Shown here piece after piece: positions 17,487 through 25,690 of a DNA stretch of 47,905 nt; within the stretch, counting starts at the first letter, position 1; every line of letters starts with the position of its first letter. The notes beneath the pieces are model-generated. The model saw nothing but the letters and a program-made list of their open reading frames with translations, ran no database searches and was not told the DNA's origin. This DNA comes from Methylobacter sp. GTDB taxonomy: Bacteria > Pseudomonadota > Gammaproteobacteria > Methylococcales > Methylomonadaceae. Location of the stretch: assembly GCA_004299305.1 (NCBI GenBank), contig SCPZ01000020.1, positions 1-47,905 of the forward strand, in the 5' to 3' direction. Made by a program: the position numbers and the translations under genes.

Positions 17487-17607
17487 CTTATCCTCTAAAT
17501 ACTGAAGCAATAGAGAACCCCATTCCCTAACTTGAGGGAATGGGTGGTAAGTACATTTAAAAAGTTAATTTCCTACAAGCTGCTTTGATTGTTCATCAAA
17601 ACTCTTT

Positions 17608-18021
17608 TCAGTAGCGACGGTTCTGATGCTCAGGTTTATTTCCTGCTAAAGCCTTAGGTAAATTATTAGCCGTGATAATATTTCCGCCAAAGGCATCGAG
17701 CACAAACTCATCTATAACGTGCTTCGACCAGCGAGGCTTATGTTTGATGTTATTCATAATTTGAAAGTCATAGCCATCTGCAACTTTTCTCATTTTAATC
17801 CAGTTCCCTCGGGCATGATCAACAACATCTAATACTGATTCACGCCAACTGGTCAGCTCACCGGATAAAGGATAGGTGCTGATCAATAAGAATCGATTGC
17901 CATCAACATCCATGCAATCATAAATATCAGCTCTGAGTAAGCCCTTAACAAATTGCTTGCTATACAGTTCTTTATCAACCATGCCCATCTGTCCAGCGAT
18001 AGTATGGAGAGAACTAGTCAT
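17608..18021 (-). CDS. Hypothetical protein, 137 aa
   Basis: I do not recognise this protein. It is soluble, with a rather even composition and no membrane segment or signal peptide. A central stretch SGELTSWRESVLDVVDHARGNWIKMRK and a tail rich in charged residues are visible. It has no Shine-Dalgarno site before the ATG at 18021; Met12 or Met14 could be the real start. It is transcribed away from the DUF4160 gene, with which it shares an 83-base intergenic region, inside the accessory block between the tRNA-Phe genes and their degenerate copy. It is a plausible gene but could be a fragment. Confidence 0.55.
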   Translation of the reverse strand: MTSSLHTIAGQMGMVDKELYSKQFVKGLLRADIYDCMDVDGNRFLLISTYPLSGELTSWRESVLDVVDHARGNWIKMRKVADGYDFQIMNNIKHKPRWSKHVIDEFVLDAFGGNIITANNLPKALAGNKPEHQNRRY

Positions 18022-18104
18022 AATTTGTCGGCTGTGGCGGCTGGGCTATTGGTGTAGCATCAGTGTAGAATGGTCTTTACGAGTTTATTTTTAAGGACGT
18101 TGTC

Positions 18105-18371
18105 ATGCCAATTATTTCAATGTTTTATGGGATTATTATCCGCCTGTACCTAATGGATAATAAGCATCACAATCTGCCGCATATCCATGCCAAATATGCT
18201 GAGTTCGAGGCATCTATCGACATCAAAGACGGTGAGATTCTTTCAGGCGATTTGCCGCGTAAGCAATTACGCCTTGTACAAGCTTGGATAGAGTTACACC
18301 GTGATGAGCTGATGGCCGATTGGGAAATTGCTGTTAGTGGTGAGAATCCTTACAAAATTGCTCCACTGTGA
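18105..18371 (+). CDS. DUF4160-family protein
   Basis: Small soluble protein of 88 aa. The family pattern is clear: MPIISMFYGIIIRLY, then HHNLPHIHAKYAEFEASIDI, then a C-terminal helix with RKQLRLVQAWIELHRDELMADW. The function of the family is unknown. It usually sits directly before a DUF2442 gene, as here (seven bases apart), and the pair is mobile and toxin-antitoxin-like in distribution, though no activity is established to my knowledge. Confidence 0.85.
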   Translation: MPIISMFYGIIIRLYLMDNKHHNLPHIHAKYAEFEASIDIKDGEILSGDLPRKQLRLVQAWIELHRDELMADWEIAVSGENPYKIAPL

Positions 18372-18378
18372 GAACGTT

Positions 18379-18630
18379 ATGTATTGGGATGTAAAAACTG
18401 TCAAGCCATTGCCTGACTACCGTATTTATGTCGAAATCGAAAATGGACGTAAAGGGGTGTTTGACTTGAAGCCTTATCTTGTTCATGGCGCTTTTCGTGA
18501 GCTTCAGGATGTGCATTATTTTAATCAGGTTGACATTCTATTTGGGGCTGTAACTTGGCCCAATGAACAAGATATCGCTCCTGAAACGCTACTAGCTGAG
18601 ATGGTATCAATCGAATCGAAAGAAACTTGA
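18379..18630 (+). CDS. DUF2442-family protein
   Basis: An 83-aa protein starting MYWDVKTVKPLPDYRIYVEI, followed by FDLKPYLVHGAFREL and GAVTWPNEQDIAPETLLAEM, the typical DUF2442 profile. The ATG at 18379 has GTGAG at 18368-18372, overlapping the DUF4160 stop, so the two are probably translated together. A longer frame from 18328 overlaps DUF4160 and adds unconserved residues, so I rejected it. Function unknown; partner of the DUF4160 protein. Confidence 0.85.
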   Translation: MYWDVKTVKPLPDYRIYVEIENGRKGVFDLKPYLVHGAFRELQDVHYFNQVDILFGAVTWPNEQDIAPETLLAEMVSIESKET

Positions 18631-18690
18631 AGTACGTCGGCCTGCTAAAAGCGTTTTCTTCCAGACTCTGTTTTGGTGGTTGCCCACATA

Positions 18691-18761
18691 AGCCTGGACA
18701 AAACCTTCCAGGTTTCTAAAACCTGGAAGGTTTGCCGTTCCTGGAAGGTTTTGTCCAGGCT
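18691..18761. repeat. 33-bp palindrome variant nested in a perfect 22-bp inverted repeat
   Basis: The outer arms at 18691-18712 and 18740-18761 are perfect reverse complements over 22 bases, beginning AGCCTGGACAAAACC. Inside and overlapping them is a variant (18701-18733) of the palindrome found at 4715 and 9305. Several alternative hairpins can form. It follows the DUF2442 gene by 60 bases and may serve as its terminator or mark a mobile element. Confidence 0.8.
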
Positions 18762-18825
18762 TAAACAGATAGCTCTTTTGGTAGTTCTCCACCCGGAGCC
18801 GGTACCGGAGCTTTTTCAGGGCATG

Positions 18826-18911
18826 TGACTAAGAATCCTCGTTTCGGTTGCCCCTTCTCCCTGGCATAACACGCAATACTTCAAAACGCCCAGGTAGCTC
18901 AGTCGGTAGAG
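18826..18911 (+). pseudogene. Degenerate copy of the tRNA-Phe pair junction
   Basis: 18873-18911 repeats 39 bases of the tandem tRNA-Phe region (14874-14912, one mismatch): 15 bases of spacer and the first 24 bases of the second tRNA-Phe. The preceding 18826-18867 is a decayed likeness of the 3' half of the first tRNA-Phe (GACTAAGAATCCTCGT). The tRNA is cut after GGTAGAG and cannot function. This marks the far edge of a 4-kb segment that starts at the intact tRNA-Phe genes. Confidence 0.75.
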
Positions 18912-19085
18912 GGTATAGGCTGGCTTTACACTGTTCACTTTATCTTCTGGAAAATATCGAATGAGTGTATATTCACTCTTCGCATGAATATATAGCAAAT
19001 TCATCTGGCTAGACTTCTGCGAAAACCTTGATGGCTGATGCCATCTTATTTTGCAATAAATTTCAATTCGATAGGAATTTTAAAA

Positions 19086-19355
19086 ATGAATAGAAGAATA
19101 AACGCCTTTCTTTTAGCAATGATCGTTTCTACTGCCTTTAGTAGCCCAAGTTTTGCCGGGGCTGATGATACTAAATGGATAAATCAGTGCATCGCTGACA
19201 ACAAAGCTGAAGGTCAGTCGGCAGAAACAGTGCAGAAGTATTGCGCATGTATGAATGACAAAATGTCTGACAATGAAACACAGTCTATTTCTGAATGGGA
19301 AAAGACTCACAAAGCAGAAGATGAAGCCTGTAGTGCTGCTGCAGGTTGGAAATAA
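19086..19355 (+). CDS. Small exported cysteine-containing protein
   Basis: An 89-aa protein from ATG 19086 with a clear signal peptide: MNRR, a hydrophobic core INAFLLAMIVSTAFSS, and likely cleavage after SFA. The mature part of about 66 residues is hydrophilic and carries four cysteines (one in WINQC, two in YCACM, one in EAC), so two disulfides in the periplasm are possible. I do not recognise a named family. The longer frame from 19038 adds 16 unlikely residues and was rejected. The gene is flanked by two related degenerate 58-base sequences (18911 and 19471) and followed by a hairpin. Confidence 0.75.
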   Translation: MNRRINAFLLAMIVSTAFSSPSFAGADDTKWINQCIADNKAEGQSAETVQKYCACMNDKMSDNETQSISEWEKTHKAEDEACSAAAGWK

Positions 19356-19381
19356 AACTGGACTTTCTTGATGAAGAAAAG

Positions 19382-19409
19382 CTAGCGCAAGAAATTATTT
19401 TTGCGCTAG
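19382..19409 (+). terminator. Hairpin after the small exported protein gene
   Basis: CTAGCGCAA at 19382-19390 pairs perfectly with TTGCGCTAG at 19401-19409 over a ten-base loop, 26 bases past the stop. The downstream T content is modest, so termination is likely but not certain. Confidence 0.65.
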
Positions 19410-19494
19410 TCATTTCAAATGGAATTGCCATTAAATATTAATGGCCTAGGTGGTCATGTAACCCCCATTGGAGTATAGGGCGGTATTTTCGCTT

Positions 19495-19749
19495 TCACGC
19501 TTTATCTGTCGGAATATAGGAAATGAGTCCTTTCTGATAAGCCGCTTCCTGTATATCTCTAGGCAAATATCTTGCGTCTACGGCAAATCCATTTATCGTG
19601 ATCAACCAAGCCTGCTGGGTAAACACCCAAGATGTGATTTTCTCAGGCTGATATTTATATGCCCTTGTTCTGGAAGTGAGTATGGTTTCTCTCTCGTTCA
19701 ACATATCCTGCGTAACGATATGTGTAGTACAGAGAAATTTACTCTCCAC
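19495..19749 (-). pseudogene. Probable 3' remnant of a hypothetical gene
   Basis: An 84-residue frame with protein-like composition (for example SWVFTQQAWLITINGF and DIQEAAYQKGLISYIPTDKA) but no ATG: it opens with GTG at 19749 a few codons after an in-frame stop and lacks a ribosome site. A diverged copy of its 3' end is found on the same strand at 18911-18967 (residues resembling LIRYFPEDKV). I read both as leftovers of one gene family; I cannot name it. The opposite-strand frame 19468-19758 looks like a shadow. Confidence 0.4.
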
Positions 19750-19794
19750 GTTTGTTAAAAACGTGTAAAATCAACAAGAAAATTTAGAGGATAA

Positions 19795-19882
19795 TGGTGC
19801 CGAGGAGAGGACTTGAACCTCCACGGGGTTGCCCCCACCAGCACCTGAAGCTGGCGTGTCTACCAATTTCACCACCTCGGCA
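19795..19882 (-). tRNA. tRNA-Leu (CAG)
   Basis: Read on the minus strand from 19882: acceptor TGCCGAG, D-arm GGTGGTGAAATTGGTAGACAC, and an anticodon stem CCAGC/GCTGG around TTCAGGT, anticodon CAG. A long variable arm typical of Leu (TGGGGGCAACCCCG) is followed by the T-arm GTTCAAG and an encoded CCA at 19797-19795. The structure is complete. No gene overlaps it, and rnr starts 251 bases to the right on the opposite strand. Confidence 0.96.
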
Positions 19883-20133
19883 GAGGCTAGCTGTAAAAAG
19901 CTAAAGTGAGCGCGCACTATACCCACCCTCTTTGATTTTGTCAATTAACCGAGAAGTTTTTACCTAATTTAAATAATTTCGAGCGAGGCGTGATGACGTT
20001 ACCTCGAGCCAACGGGGAATAGTTTTTTTGCATAAGACCCAAAAACTTTTCTCTTTCAATCCTAATCGATATACTAAGCCTATACATTTAAGGCCGGTTT
20101 ATTGTATCCATCTTCTTTATTTGATTATTTATA

Positions 20134-22374
20134 ATGACATTGAAGTCTAAAAAAGACGTTGATTTTAATTCAACAAAAGATCCATATGCTCTGCGCGAAG
20201 CCGAGAAATATGAGAACCCCATTCCTAGCCGCGAATTAATCATCCAGTTGATTGAGCACGTTGGAAAACCGTTGCGTCGCGAAGAAATCGTCGAAGCATT
20301 TTCCCTGGAAAGCGAAGACCAACTGGAGGCTTTACGCCGCCGCTTACGAGCCATGGAAAGAGATGGGCAATTATTGTTTAATCGGGGCAAAAAATATTGC
20401 CTGGTTAATAATGAAGATTTAATTGCCGGGCGCATTATCGGCCATGCGGACGGTTTTGGTTTTATTAGGCCGGATGACGGGTCGGATGACCTGTTCTTAT
20501 CGCCACGGGAAATGAATCCCTTGCTGCACAATGACCGGGCGCTGGTGCGGATTGCCGGGGTCGATAAAAAGGGACGCAGGGAAGGCGCAGTTGTTGAAAT
20601 TCTACAAAGAAACACCCACCAAGTTGTAGGGCGGCTCTATAAGGAAGACGGCTTCACTTATGTGGTGCCGGATAACAAAAATATAGCCCAAACCATCCTG
20701 ATTCAAAAAGGCGGTGCCGGTAAGGCAAAACAAGGGCAGATTGTGGTTGCGGAAATTGTTGAGCAACCAACCAAGCTCCACCAGCCTATTGGCAAGATCA
20801 TCGAGGTTATGGGCGAACACATGGCGCCCGGAATGGAAATCGAAATGGCGATCCGTTCCTATGAACTGCCGAATCATTGGTCCGATGCGTTATTGGAGGA
20901 AATCAAGCCGCTTAAAAAGGATGTGCCGGAGTCGGCCAAAGAAAACCGGGTCGATTTGCGGAAAATCCCCTTAGTCACTATCGATGGCGAAGATGCCCGC
21001 GATTTTGACGATGCCGTTTACTGCCAGAAAACGCCCAAAGGCTGGAAATTGCTGGTTGCTATTGCCGATGTCTCGCATTATGTGCAGGTTAATTCGGAAT
21101 TAGACAAAGAAGCTCAAAAACGCAGTACCTCTGTGTATTTTCCTGAGCAGGTCATTCCGATGTTGCCGGAAATTTTATCTAATGGATTGTGTTCGCTTAA
21201 TCCTCAGGTAGATCGGCTCTGTATGGTCTGCGAGCTGCTTATTAATGAGCAAGGCCAAGTTACCCGGTCACGCTTTTTTGACGCAGTGATGAGCTCTCAT
21301 GCCCGGTTAACCTATACCGAAGTGGCAAAAATGCTTGTTGATGGAAACAAGGATCTCGCTAAGAAATATAAGGCTTTGATGCCGCATTTGCAGGAGCTAT
21401 ACGCACTATATAAAGTTATGCGCGTGAGTCGCGAGCAGCGCGGCGCGATGGATTTCGACACCCAGGAAACCCGGATTATTTTCGGTGCGGAACGTAAAAT
21501 CGAAAAAATCGTACCGGTGGTGCGTAACGATGCGCACAAATTGATTGAAGAGTTTATGATCACCGCGAACATGGCGGCGGCGCGTTTTTTAAATAACAAG
21601 AAAATGCCCAAACTGCTGCGGATACACGAAGGCCCGAGCGCCGACAAACTGCTTAACCTGAAAACCTTTCTTGGCGAATTGGGCCTGAGCTTGGGAGGCG
21701 GCGCTAAACCGACCCCGCTGGATTATATGCACTTGGTGGAGTCGATTAAAAATAGGCCCGATGCGCATTTAATCCAGACCGTATTGTTACGTTCGATGTC
21801 GCAGGCAGTCTACAGCCCCGAATTAAAAGGCCATTTCGGCTTGGCGCTGGAAGCTTACGCGCACTTTACCTCGCCTATCCGCCGTTATCCCGATTTGCTG
21901 GTGCATCGGGCTATCAGGCATTGTTTACAGGGTAAACCGGTGGAAAGCTTTTTCTACGGGGTTCCCGATATGGTGGTGTTGGGCGAGCAATGTTCCGCTA
22001 ATGAGCGGCGCGCCGATGACGCCACGCGCGATGTGGTGAGCTGGCTCAAATGCGAATATATGATGGATAAAGTTGGCGAGGAATTCCCCGGCATTATTTC
22101 AGCGGTCACTTCGTTCGGTTTTTTTGTCGAGCTGGCCGAAATCTATGTTGAAGGCTTGATTCATATCAGCAATCTGGCTCAGGATTATTTTCATTTTGAT
22201 GCAACGAGTCACCAGTTACGAGGTGAGCGTACCGGTATCAATTATCGGCTGGGCGATAGCGTCAATGTCAGGGTCGTCCGCGTCGATTTGGATGAAAAGA
22301 AGATCGATTTTGAGCTGGCGCAAAAGCAAGCCGCGATGAATACCAAACCTAAAAAAAGACGCCGTAAAAAATGA
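20134..22374 (+). CDS. rnr: Ribonuclease R
   Basis: Processive 3'-5' exoribonuclease of the RNB/RNase II family, used in rRNA and mRNA quality control. The 746-aa protein has an N-terminal winged helix (about 25-85), cold-shock OB folds (90-230), the RNB catalytic domain with DGEDARDFDDA carrying Asp284, Asp290, Asp292 and Asp293 (equivalent to E. coli D272, D278, D280, D281), and a C-terminal S1 domain (about 648-730). The end is a lysine-rich tail (KKRRRKK), also typical. No strong ribosome site precedes the ATG. In many gammaproteobacteria rlmB follows directly; here two extra genes intervene. Confidence 0.96.
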   Translation: MTLKSKKDVDFNSTKDPYALREAEKYENPIPSRELIIQLIEHVGKPLRREEIVEAFSLESEDQLEALRRRLRAMERDGQLLFNRGKKYCLVNNEDLIAGRIIGHADGFGFIRPDDGSDDLFLSPREMNPLLHNDRALVRIAGVDKKGRREGAVVEILQRNTHQVVGRLYKEDGFTYVVPDNKNIAQTILIQKGGAGKAKQGQIVVAEIVEQPTKLHQPIGKIIEVMGEHMAPGMEIEMAIRSYELPNHWSDALLEEIKPLKKDVPESAKENRVDLRKIPLVTIDGEDARDFDDAVYCQKTPKGWKLLVAIADVSHYVQVNSELDKEAQKRSTSVYFPEQVIPMLPEILSNGLCSLNPQVDRLCMVCELLINEQGQVTRSRFFDAVMSSHARLTYTEVAKMLVDGNKDLAKKYKALMPHLQELYALYKVMRVSREQRGAMDFDTQETRIIFGAERKIEKIVPVVRNDAHKLIEEFMITANMAAARFLNNKKMPKLLRIHEGPSADKLLNLKTFLGELGLSLGGGAKPTPLDYMHLVESIKNRPDAHLIQTVLLRSMSQAVYSPELKGHFGLALEAYAHFTSPIRRYPDLLVHRAIRHCLQGKPVESFFYGVPDMVVLGEQCSANERRADDATRDVVSWLKCEYMMDKVGEEFPGIISAVTSFGFFVELAEIYVEGLIHISNLAQDYFHFDATSHQLRGERTGINYRLGDSVNVRVVRVDLDEKKIDFELAQKQAAMNTKPKKRRRKK

Positions 22375-22478
22375 TGTTTTTTCTGATCTTCTTCTGGTCG
22401 TTAGTTAGTTTCAGTTTGGTGATTGGAAGCAGGCAGAACCGTTTAACCCTTCTAATTCGAAATCTCAGATAAAAAATT

Positions 22479-23531
22479 ATGGGGCGTGAAGGTCAATGGA
22501 TTAACCAGCCTATAACTGAGGCTGTCGATATTTCAAACTGGAAGAAAGATGATGAGTTTGGAATTTATCCCGAAGGAGCCAGAGATAAAACACTGCTCTA
22601 TAGCCCGGTATATCCATCCCATGAATTTCTAATTCCAAACCATCGGTATTTATATAAATACGCATTTGTCCGTCATCCCGATCAATTCTGGACTGAAATC
22701 ATAGCTTATCAGGTTGGCTGTCTGCTGGATGTTCCCGTACCCCCGGCATTTATCGCATTCGATGAGAATGATGATAGTTGCGGCGCGTTGATTGAATGGT
22801 TTCTGAATTATCCCGAACAGCCTGAAGAGCGCTTTGTTCCGGGCGGCGACATTATGGTGAATCTCATTCCCAATTTTGACCGGAAAAAAGGTCAGCAGCA
22901 TAATTTTACAACGGTGGAAAATCACCTAAATTTTTTAGCAACAAACAAGAAAGTTGCTATGGCGGACTGGTTAACTTATTGGTGCGATATGCTGTTATTT
23001 GATGCCTTAATTGGTAACACAGACCGGCACCAAGACAATTGGGGCTTACTCTGGCAGTCTTCAAATGAAAAATTAAAGGGTATGCAAAAATGGTTATTGT
23101 TTGTGCGGGCTTGCTTACTCTGGCAACCTTTAAATGAAAAATTAAAGGTGCGTATGACACCGGTTTTTGATAACGGCACCAGTCTAGGCTATGAGATTTT
23201 AGAAAGCAAAATGGATGATTTTTATAAGCCTGATGATTTGCAAAAATATTTCAATAGAGGTTGTCACCATATCCGCTGGCAATTGGATGATAAAGCTCCT
23301 GTACAACATATAGAGTTGTTGGAATCATTAGTTAGCAAGTACCCGCTAATGGCAAGCAGAATAAAAAACAAACTCAAAGCCTTTGACATGGATAGCCTTA
23401 AGGCTATCATAGCTAACAGTACAAAATTTGATATACGCATTCCATTAACTGAAAAACGAGCTGCGTTCGTTTGTCATTTAATTGAATCCAGATATTTAGC
23501 CATCAGCGAACGAATAGAAAAATACCCGTGA
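22479..23531 (+). CDS. HipA/HipT-like serine/threonine kinase
   Basis: A 350-aa protein with the HipA kinase core but without the N-terminal subdomain of HipA. Lys60 in YLYKYAF and Glu73 in FWTEIIAY fit the nucleotide-binding pair; NTDRHQDNWG (180-189) is the HipA-family catalytic loop with Asp182 and Asn187; FDNGTSLG (230-237) is the metal-binding loop replacing DFG. Family members phosphorylate glutamyl- or tryptophanyl-tRNA synthetase, or phospholipid-like targets; the substrate here is unknown. An in-frame 69-base duplication lies between the two catalytic loops. The stop overlaps the next gene (GTGA), so the two are co-translated. No HipB-type repressor is visible. Confidence 0.82.
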   Translation: MGREGQWINQPITEAVDISNWKKDDEFGIYPEGARDKTLLYSPVYPSHEFLIPNHRYLYKYAFVRHPDQFWTEIIAYQVGCLLDVPVPPAFIAFDENDDSCGALIEWFLNYPEQPEERFVPGGDIMVNLIPNFDRKKGQQHNFTTVENHLNFLATNKKVAMADWLTYWCDMLLFDALIGNTDRHQDNWGLLWQSSNEKLKGMQKWLLFVRACLLWQPLNEKLKVRMTPVFDNGTSLGYEILESKMDDFYKPDDLQKYFNRGCHHIRWQLDDKAPVQHIELLESLVSKYPLMASRIKNKLKAFDMDSLKAIIANSTKFDIRIPLTEKRAAFVCHLIESRYLAISERIEKYP

Positions 23532-24250
23532 ATCTAATTAAGCACGTTACCGATCCTGATCGATTATTGTTAGTCTGGCAAGCGCCGGAAGGGAAGTCAC
23601 GCGCCCGTTTTGTTGTTGGTGAGCTTTGCCAACATGAAGGACAGATTGTATTCCGCTACTTATCCGATACAGCAGAGTTTAAAAAAGCCTGTGCGGAAGG
23701 TTTTGTCTGCTATCCGGCTTTCAGGAAAACCGGTCAGGAATACACCCAAGGCGTACTGGATTCTTTTCTTCGCCGACTGCCACCCAGAAAGCGAGGGGAT
23801 TTTGCTAAGTATTTGGAGCAATGGCGGCTTGCACCCCATGTCGAAATCAGCGACTTTGCCTTGCTTGGTCATACGGGCGCTAAATTGCCCAATGACGGTT
23901 TTTCCCTGATTAATCCGTTTGATCAAATTGAGCTACCGCATGAATTTTATATTGAGGTGGCCGGTTTTCGGCATCAGAAAAACATTTGTATTGCTGATAT
24001 TTCAGTGGGCATGAATGCTCTATTCATTGTTGAACCCGACAATGAGTTCAACCGCGATGCCGTCAGAATTGAAGTAGCCGGAAAAATAATTGGTTATGTA
24101 AGCAACCCTCAATGCAAAGCATTTAATAGCTGGTTAGGGCTGTATTCTATTAATGCTAGCGTGGAGCGTATCAATGGCACCAGCGAAAGACCTTTAATTT
24201 ATATTTATGGCAGGGTTGATCTGGAACAACATTGCAAGGCAGTCGCATAA
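23528..24250 (+). CDS. HipS/HipA-N1-like segment fused to a HIRAN domain
   Basis: A 240-aa protein starting with GTG inside the kinase stop codon. The C-terminal third (about 140-233) is a HIRAN domain, seen as EVAGFRHQ then EPDNEFNRDAVRIEVAGK and IGYVSNPQCKAF; HIRAN domains bind DNA ends or stalled-fork structures in eukaryotic helicases. The N-terminal 130 residues (VVGELCQHEGQIVFRY, then LDSFLRRLPPRKRGDF, then ISDFALLGHTGAKL) have the layout of the HipA N1 subdomain, which in HipBST systems is the separate antitoxin HipS. The likely role is regulator or DNA-sensing partner of the kinase; the HipS likeness is my inference. Confidence 0.75.
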   Translation: MNLIKHVTDPDRLLLVWQAPEGKSRARFVVGELCQHEGQIVFRYLSDTAEFKKACAEGFVCYPAFRKTGQEYTQGVLDSFLRRLPPRKRGDFAKYLEQWRLAPHVEISDFALLGHTGAKLPNDGFSLINPFDQIELPHEFYIEVAGFRHQKNICIADISVGMNALFIVEPDNEFNRDAVRIEVAGKIIGYVSNPQCKAFNSWLGLYSINASVERINGTSERPLIYIYGRVDLEQHCKAVA

Positions 24251-24316
24251 GTTGCTTTGATTATGCGGCATTAACAGCTATTTATTCGAAAGAAAGTTTT
24301 TTACACTTCACAATCA

Positions 24317-25063
24317 ATGAAATTAAGCAAAATATACGGCATACATTCAGTACAGTCCGCTTTAGATTATTCCCCAAAAAAAATCAGTAAAGCCTGGGTA
24401 GACGGACAGCGGCAGGATAAGCGCTTGACGCAGGTGATTGATGGTTTGCTCGATCTGGGCATCGAACCCGAAAAAACCGACCGGAAAAAACTGGACCGTT
24501 TTGCCGAAGGCAACAATCATCAAGGCATAGTGATCGAAGTCGAAATGCCCGGCGAGTTATCTGAAAGCGACTTAAAAGACGCTATCTTAACATTGCAGGG
24601 AACCCCCTTATTCCTGGTGCTGGATAATGTCCAGGATCCGCATAATTTCGGCGCTTGCCTTAGGACCGCCGACGCTACCGGCGTGCATGGCGTGATTATC
24701 ACCAAAGATAATGCCACCGGGATTACACCGACGGTCTGTAAAGTAGCTAGCGGCGCAGCGGAAACGGTGCCGGTATATCAGGTGACCAATTTGTCCAGGA
24801 CCTTGCGCTGGTTAAAAGAGCAGGGCATCTGGGTCATGGGTGCGGCAGGCGAAACCACGCAAACTGCCTATCAAGCCGATTTCACGGTGCCTTTGGCTTT
24901 GGTTGTGGGCGCGGAAGGCAAAGGTTTAAGACGGTTAACCAAGGAACAATGCGATGTGCTGGTCAAGTTGCCGATGCTGGGCCGGGTGGAAAGTCTTAAT
25001 CTGTCGGTTGCAACCGGCGTACTGCTGTATGAAACCTTGCGACAGCGCTTACTTGCCGTTTAA
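24317..25063 (+). CDS. rlmB: 23S rRNA (Gm2251) 2'-O-methyltransferase
   Basis: SpoU-family (SPOUT) enzyme that methylates the ribose of G2251 in the P-loop of 23S rRNA using S-adenosylmethionine. The 248-aa protein has a short N-terminal substrate-binding domain (1-75) and the three SpoU motifs: NVQDPHNFGACLRTADATG (104-122), VVGAEGKGL (196-204) and GRVESLNLSVATGVLLYE (222-239), which form the knot. The length agrees with E. coli RlmB (243). It follows the kinase/HIRAN pair by 66 bases and ccmA by only three on the other side. Confidence 0.95.
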   Translation: MKLSKIYGIHSVQSALDYSPKKISKAWVDGQRQDKRLTQVIDGLLDLGIEPEKTDRKKLDRFAEGNNHQGIVIEVEMPGELSESDLKDAILTLQGTPLFLVLDNVQDPHNFGACLRTADATGVHGVIITKDNATGITPTVCKVASGAAETVPVYQVTNLSRTLRWLKEQGIWVMGAAGETTQTAYQADFTVPLALVVGAEGKGLRRLTKEQCDVLVKLPMLGRVESLNLSVATGVLLYETLRQRLLAV

Positions 25064-25066
25064 TCA

Positions 25067-25690
25067 ATGCAAACACAATCAACATACTCTCTTGAAGGCG
25101 CGGGTTTAAGCTGTATTCGCGACGACCGGGTGCTGTTTGAAGATCTGGCTTTTGAATTGGTTTCAGGACAGGTTTTATTGTTGGAGGGCAAAAACGGCAG
25201 CGGCAAGACATCGTTATTGCGTATTTTATGCGGATTCCGGGAGCCGGACACAGGAGATATTCTCTGGTGCGGCGACGCAGTAAAAGACAGCCCGTTTTAT
25301 GCGCAGATGGCCTATGTCGGTCATTTGGACGGCATTAAAAAAGAACTGACGGTATTGGAAAACCTGAAAATGTCTTTGGCTTTAAGCAGTTCAGGGCAGT
25401 ATTCCATTCATGAGGCTTTAGCCAAAGTTCATTTGGCGGGCTATGACGACATCCTCGTGCAGGCTCTATCCGCAGGTCAGAAAAGACGGCTGTCTCTAGC
25501 CAGATTGCTGATTACCGAAAATGTGTTGTGGATTCTGGATGAGCCGTTCACTTCATTGGACAAGCAAGGCATCGCCCTTATCGAAACTTTAATGACAGAA
25601 CATTGCGCCAACGGCGGAATGATTGTCCTCACCTCGCATCACGACATAGACCTGCATGACGTCGATGTCCGGCGTATTAATTTATCCTGA
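25067..25690 (+). CDS. ccmA: Heme exporter ATPase CcmA
   Basis: Cytoplasmic ABC ATPase of the CcmABCD complex, which releases holo-CcmE during System I cytochrome c maturation. At 207 aa it has the family length, with Walker A GKNGSGKT at 41-48, signature LSAGQKRRLSLARL, Walker B LWILDEPFTSLD and the switch histidine in LTSHHD. The short spacing after rlmB and the one-base overlap with ccmB (TGATG) place it at the head of the ccm operon. Confidence 0.95.
   Translation: MQTQSTYSLEGAGLSCIRDDRVLFEDLAFELVSGQVLLLEGKNGSGKTSLLRILCGFREPDTGDILWCGDAVKDSPFYAQMAYVGHLDGIKKELTVLENLKMSLALSSSGQYSIHEALAKVHLAGYDDILVQALSAGQKRRLSLARLLITENVLWILDEPFTSLDKQGIALIETLMTEHCANGGMIVLTSHHDIDLHDVDVRRINLS

Noticed and set aside
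19468-19758. Plus-strand frame of 96 codons
   Set aside because: Its composition is unlike a protein (rich in Arg, Cys and Ser) and it is opposite the more protein-like minus-strand remnant.
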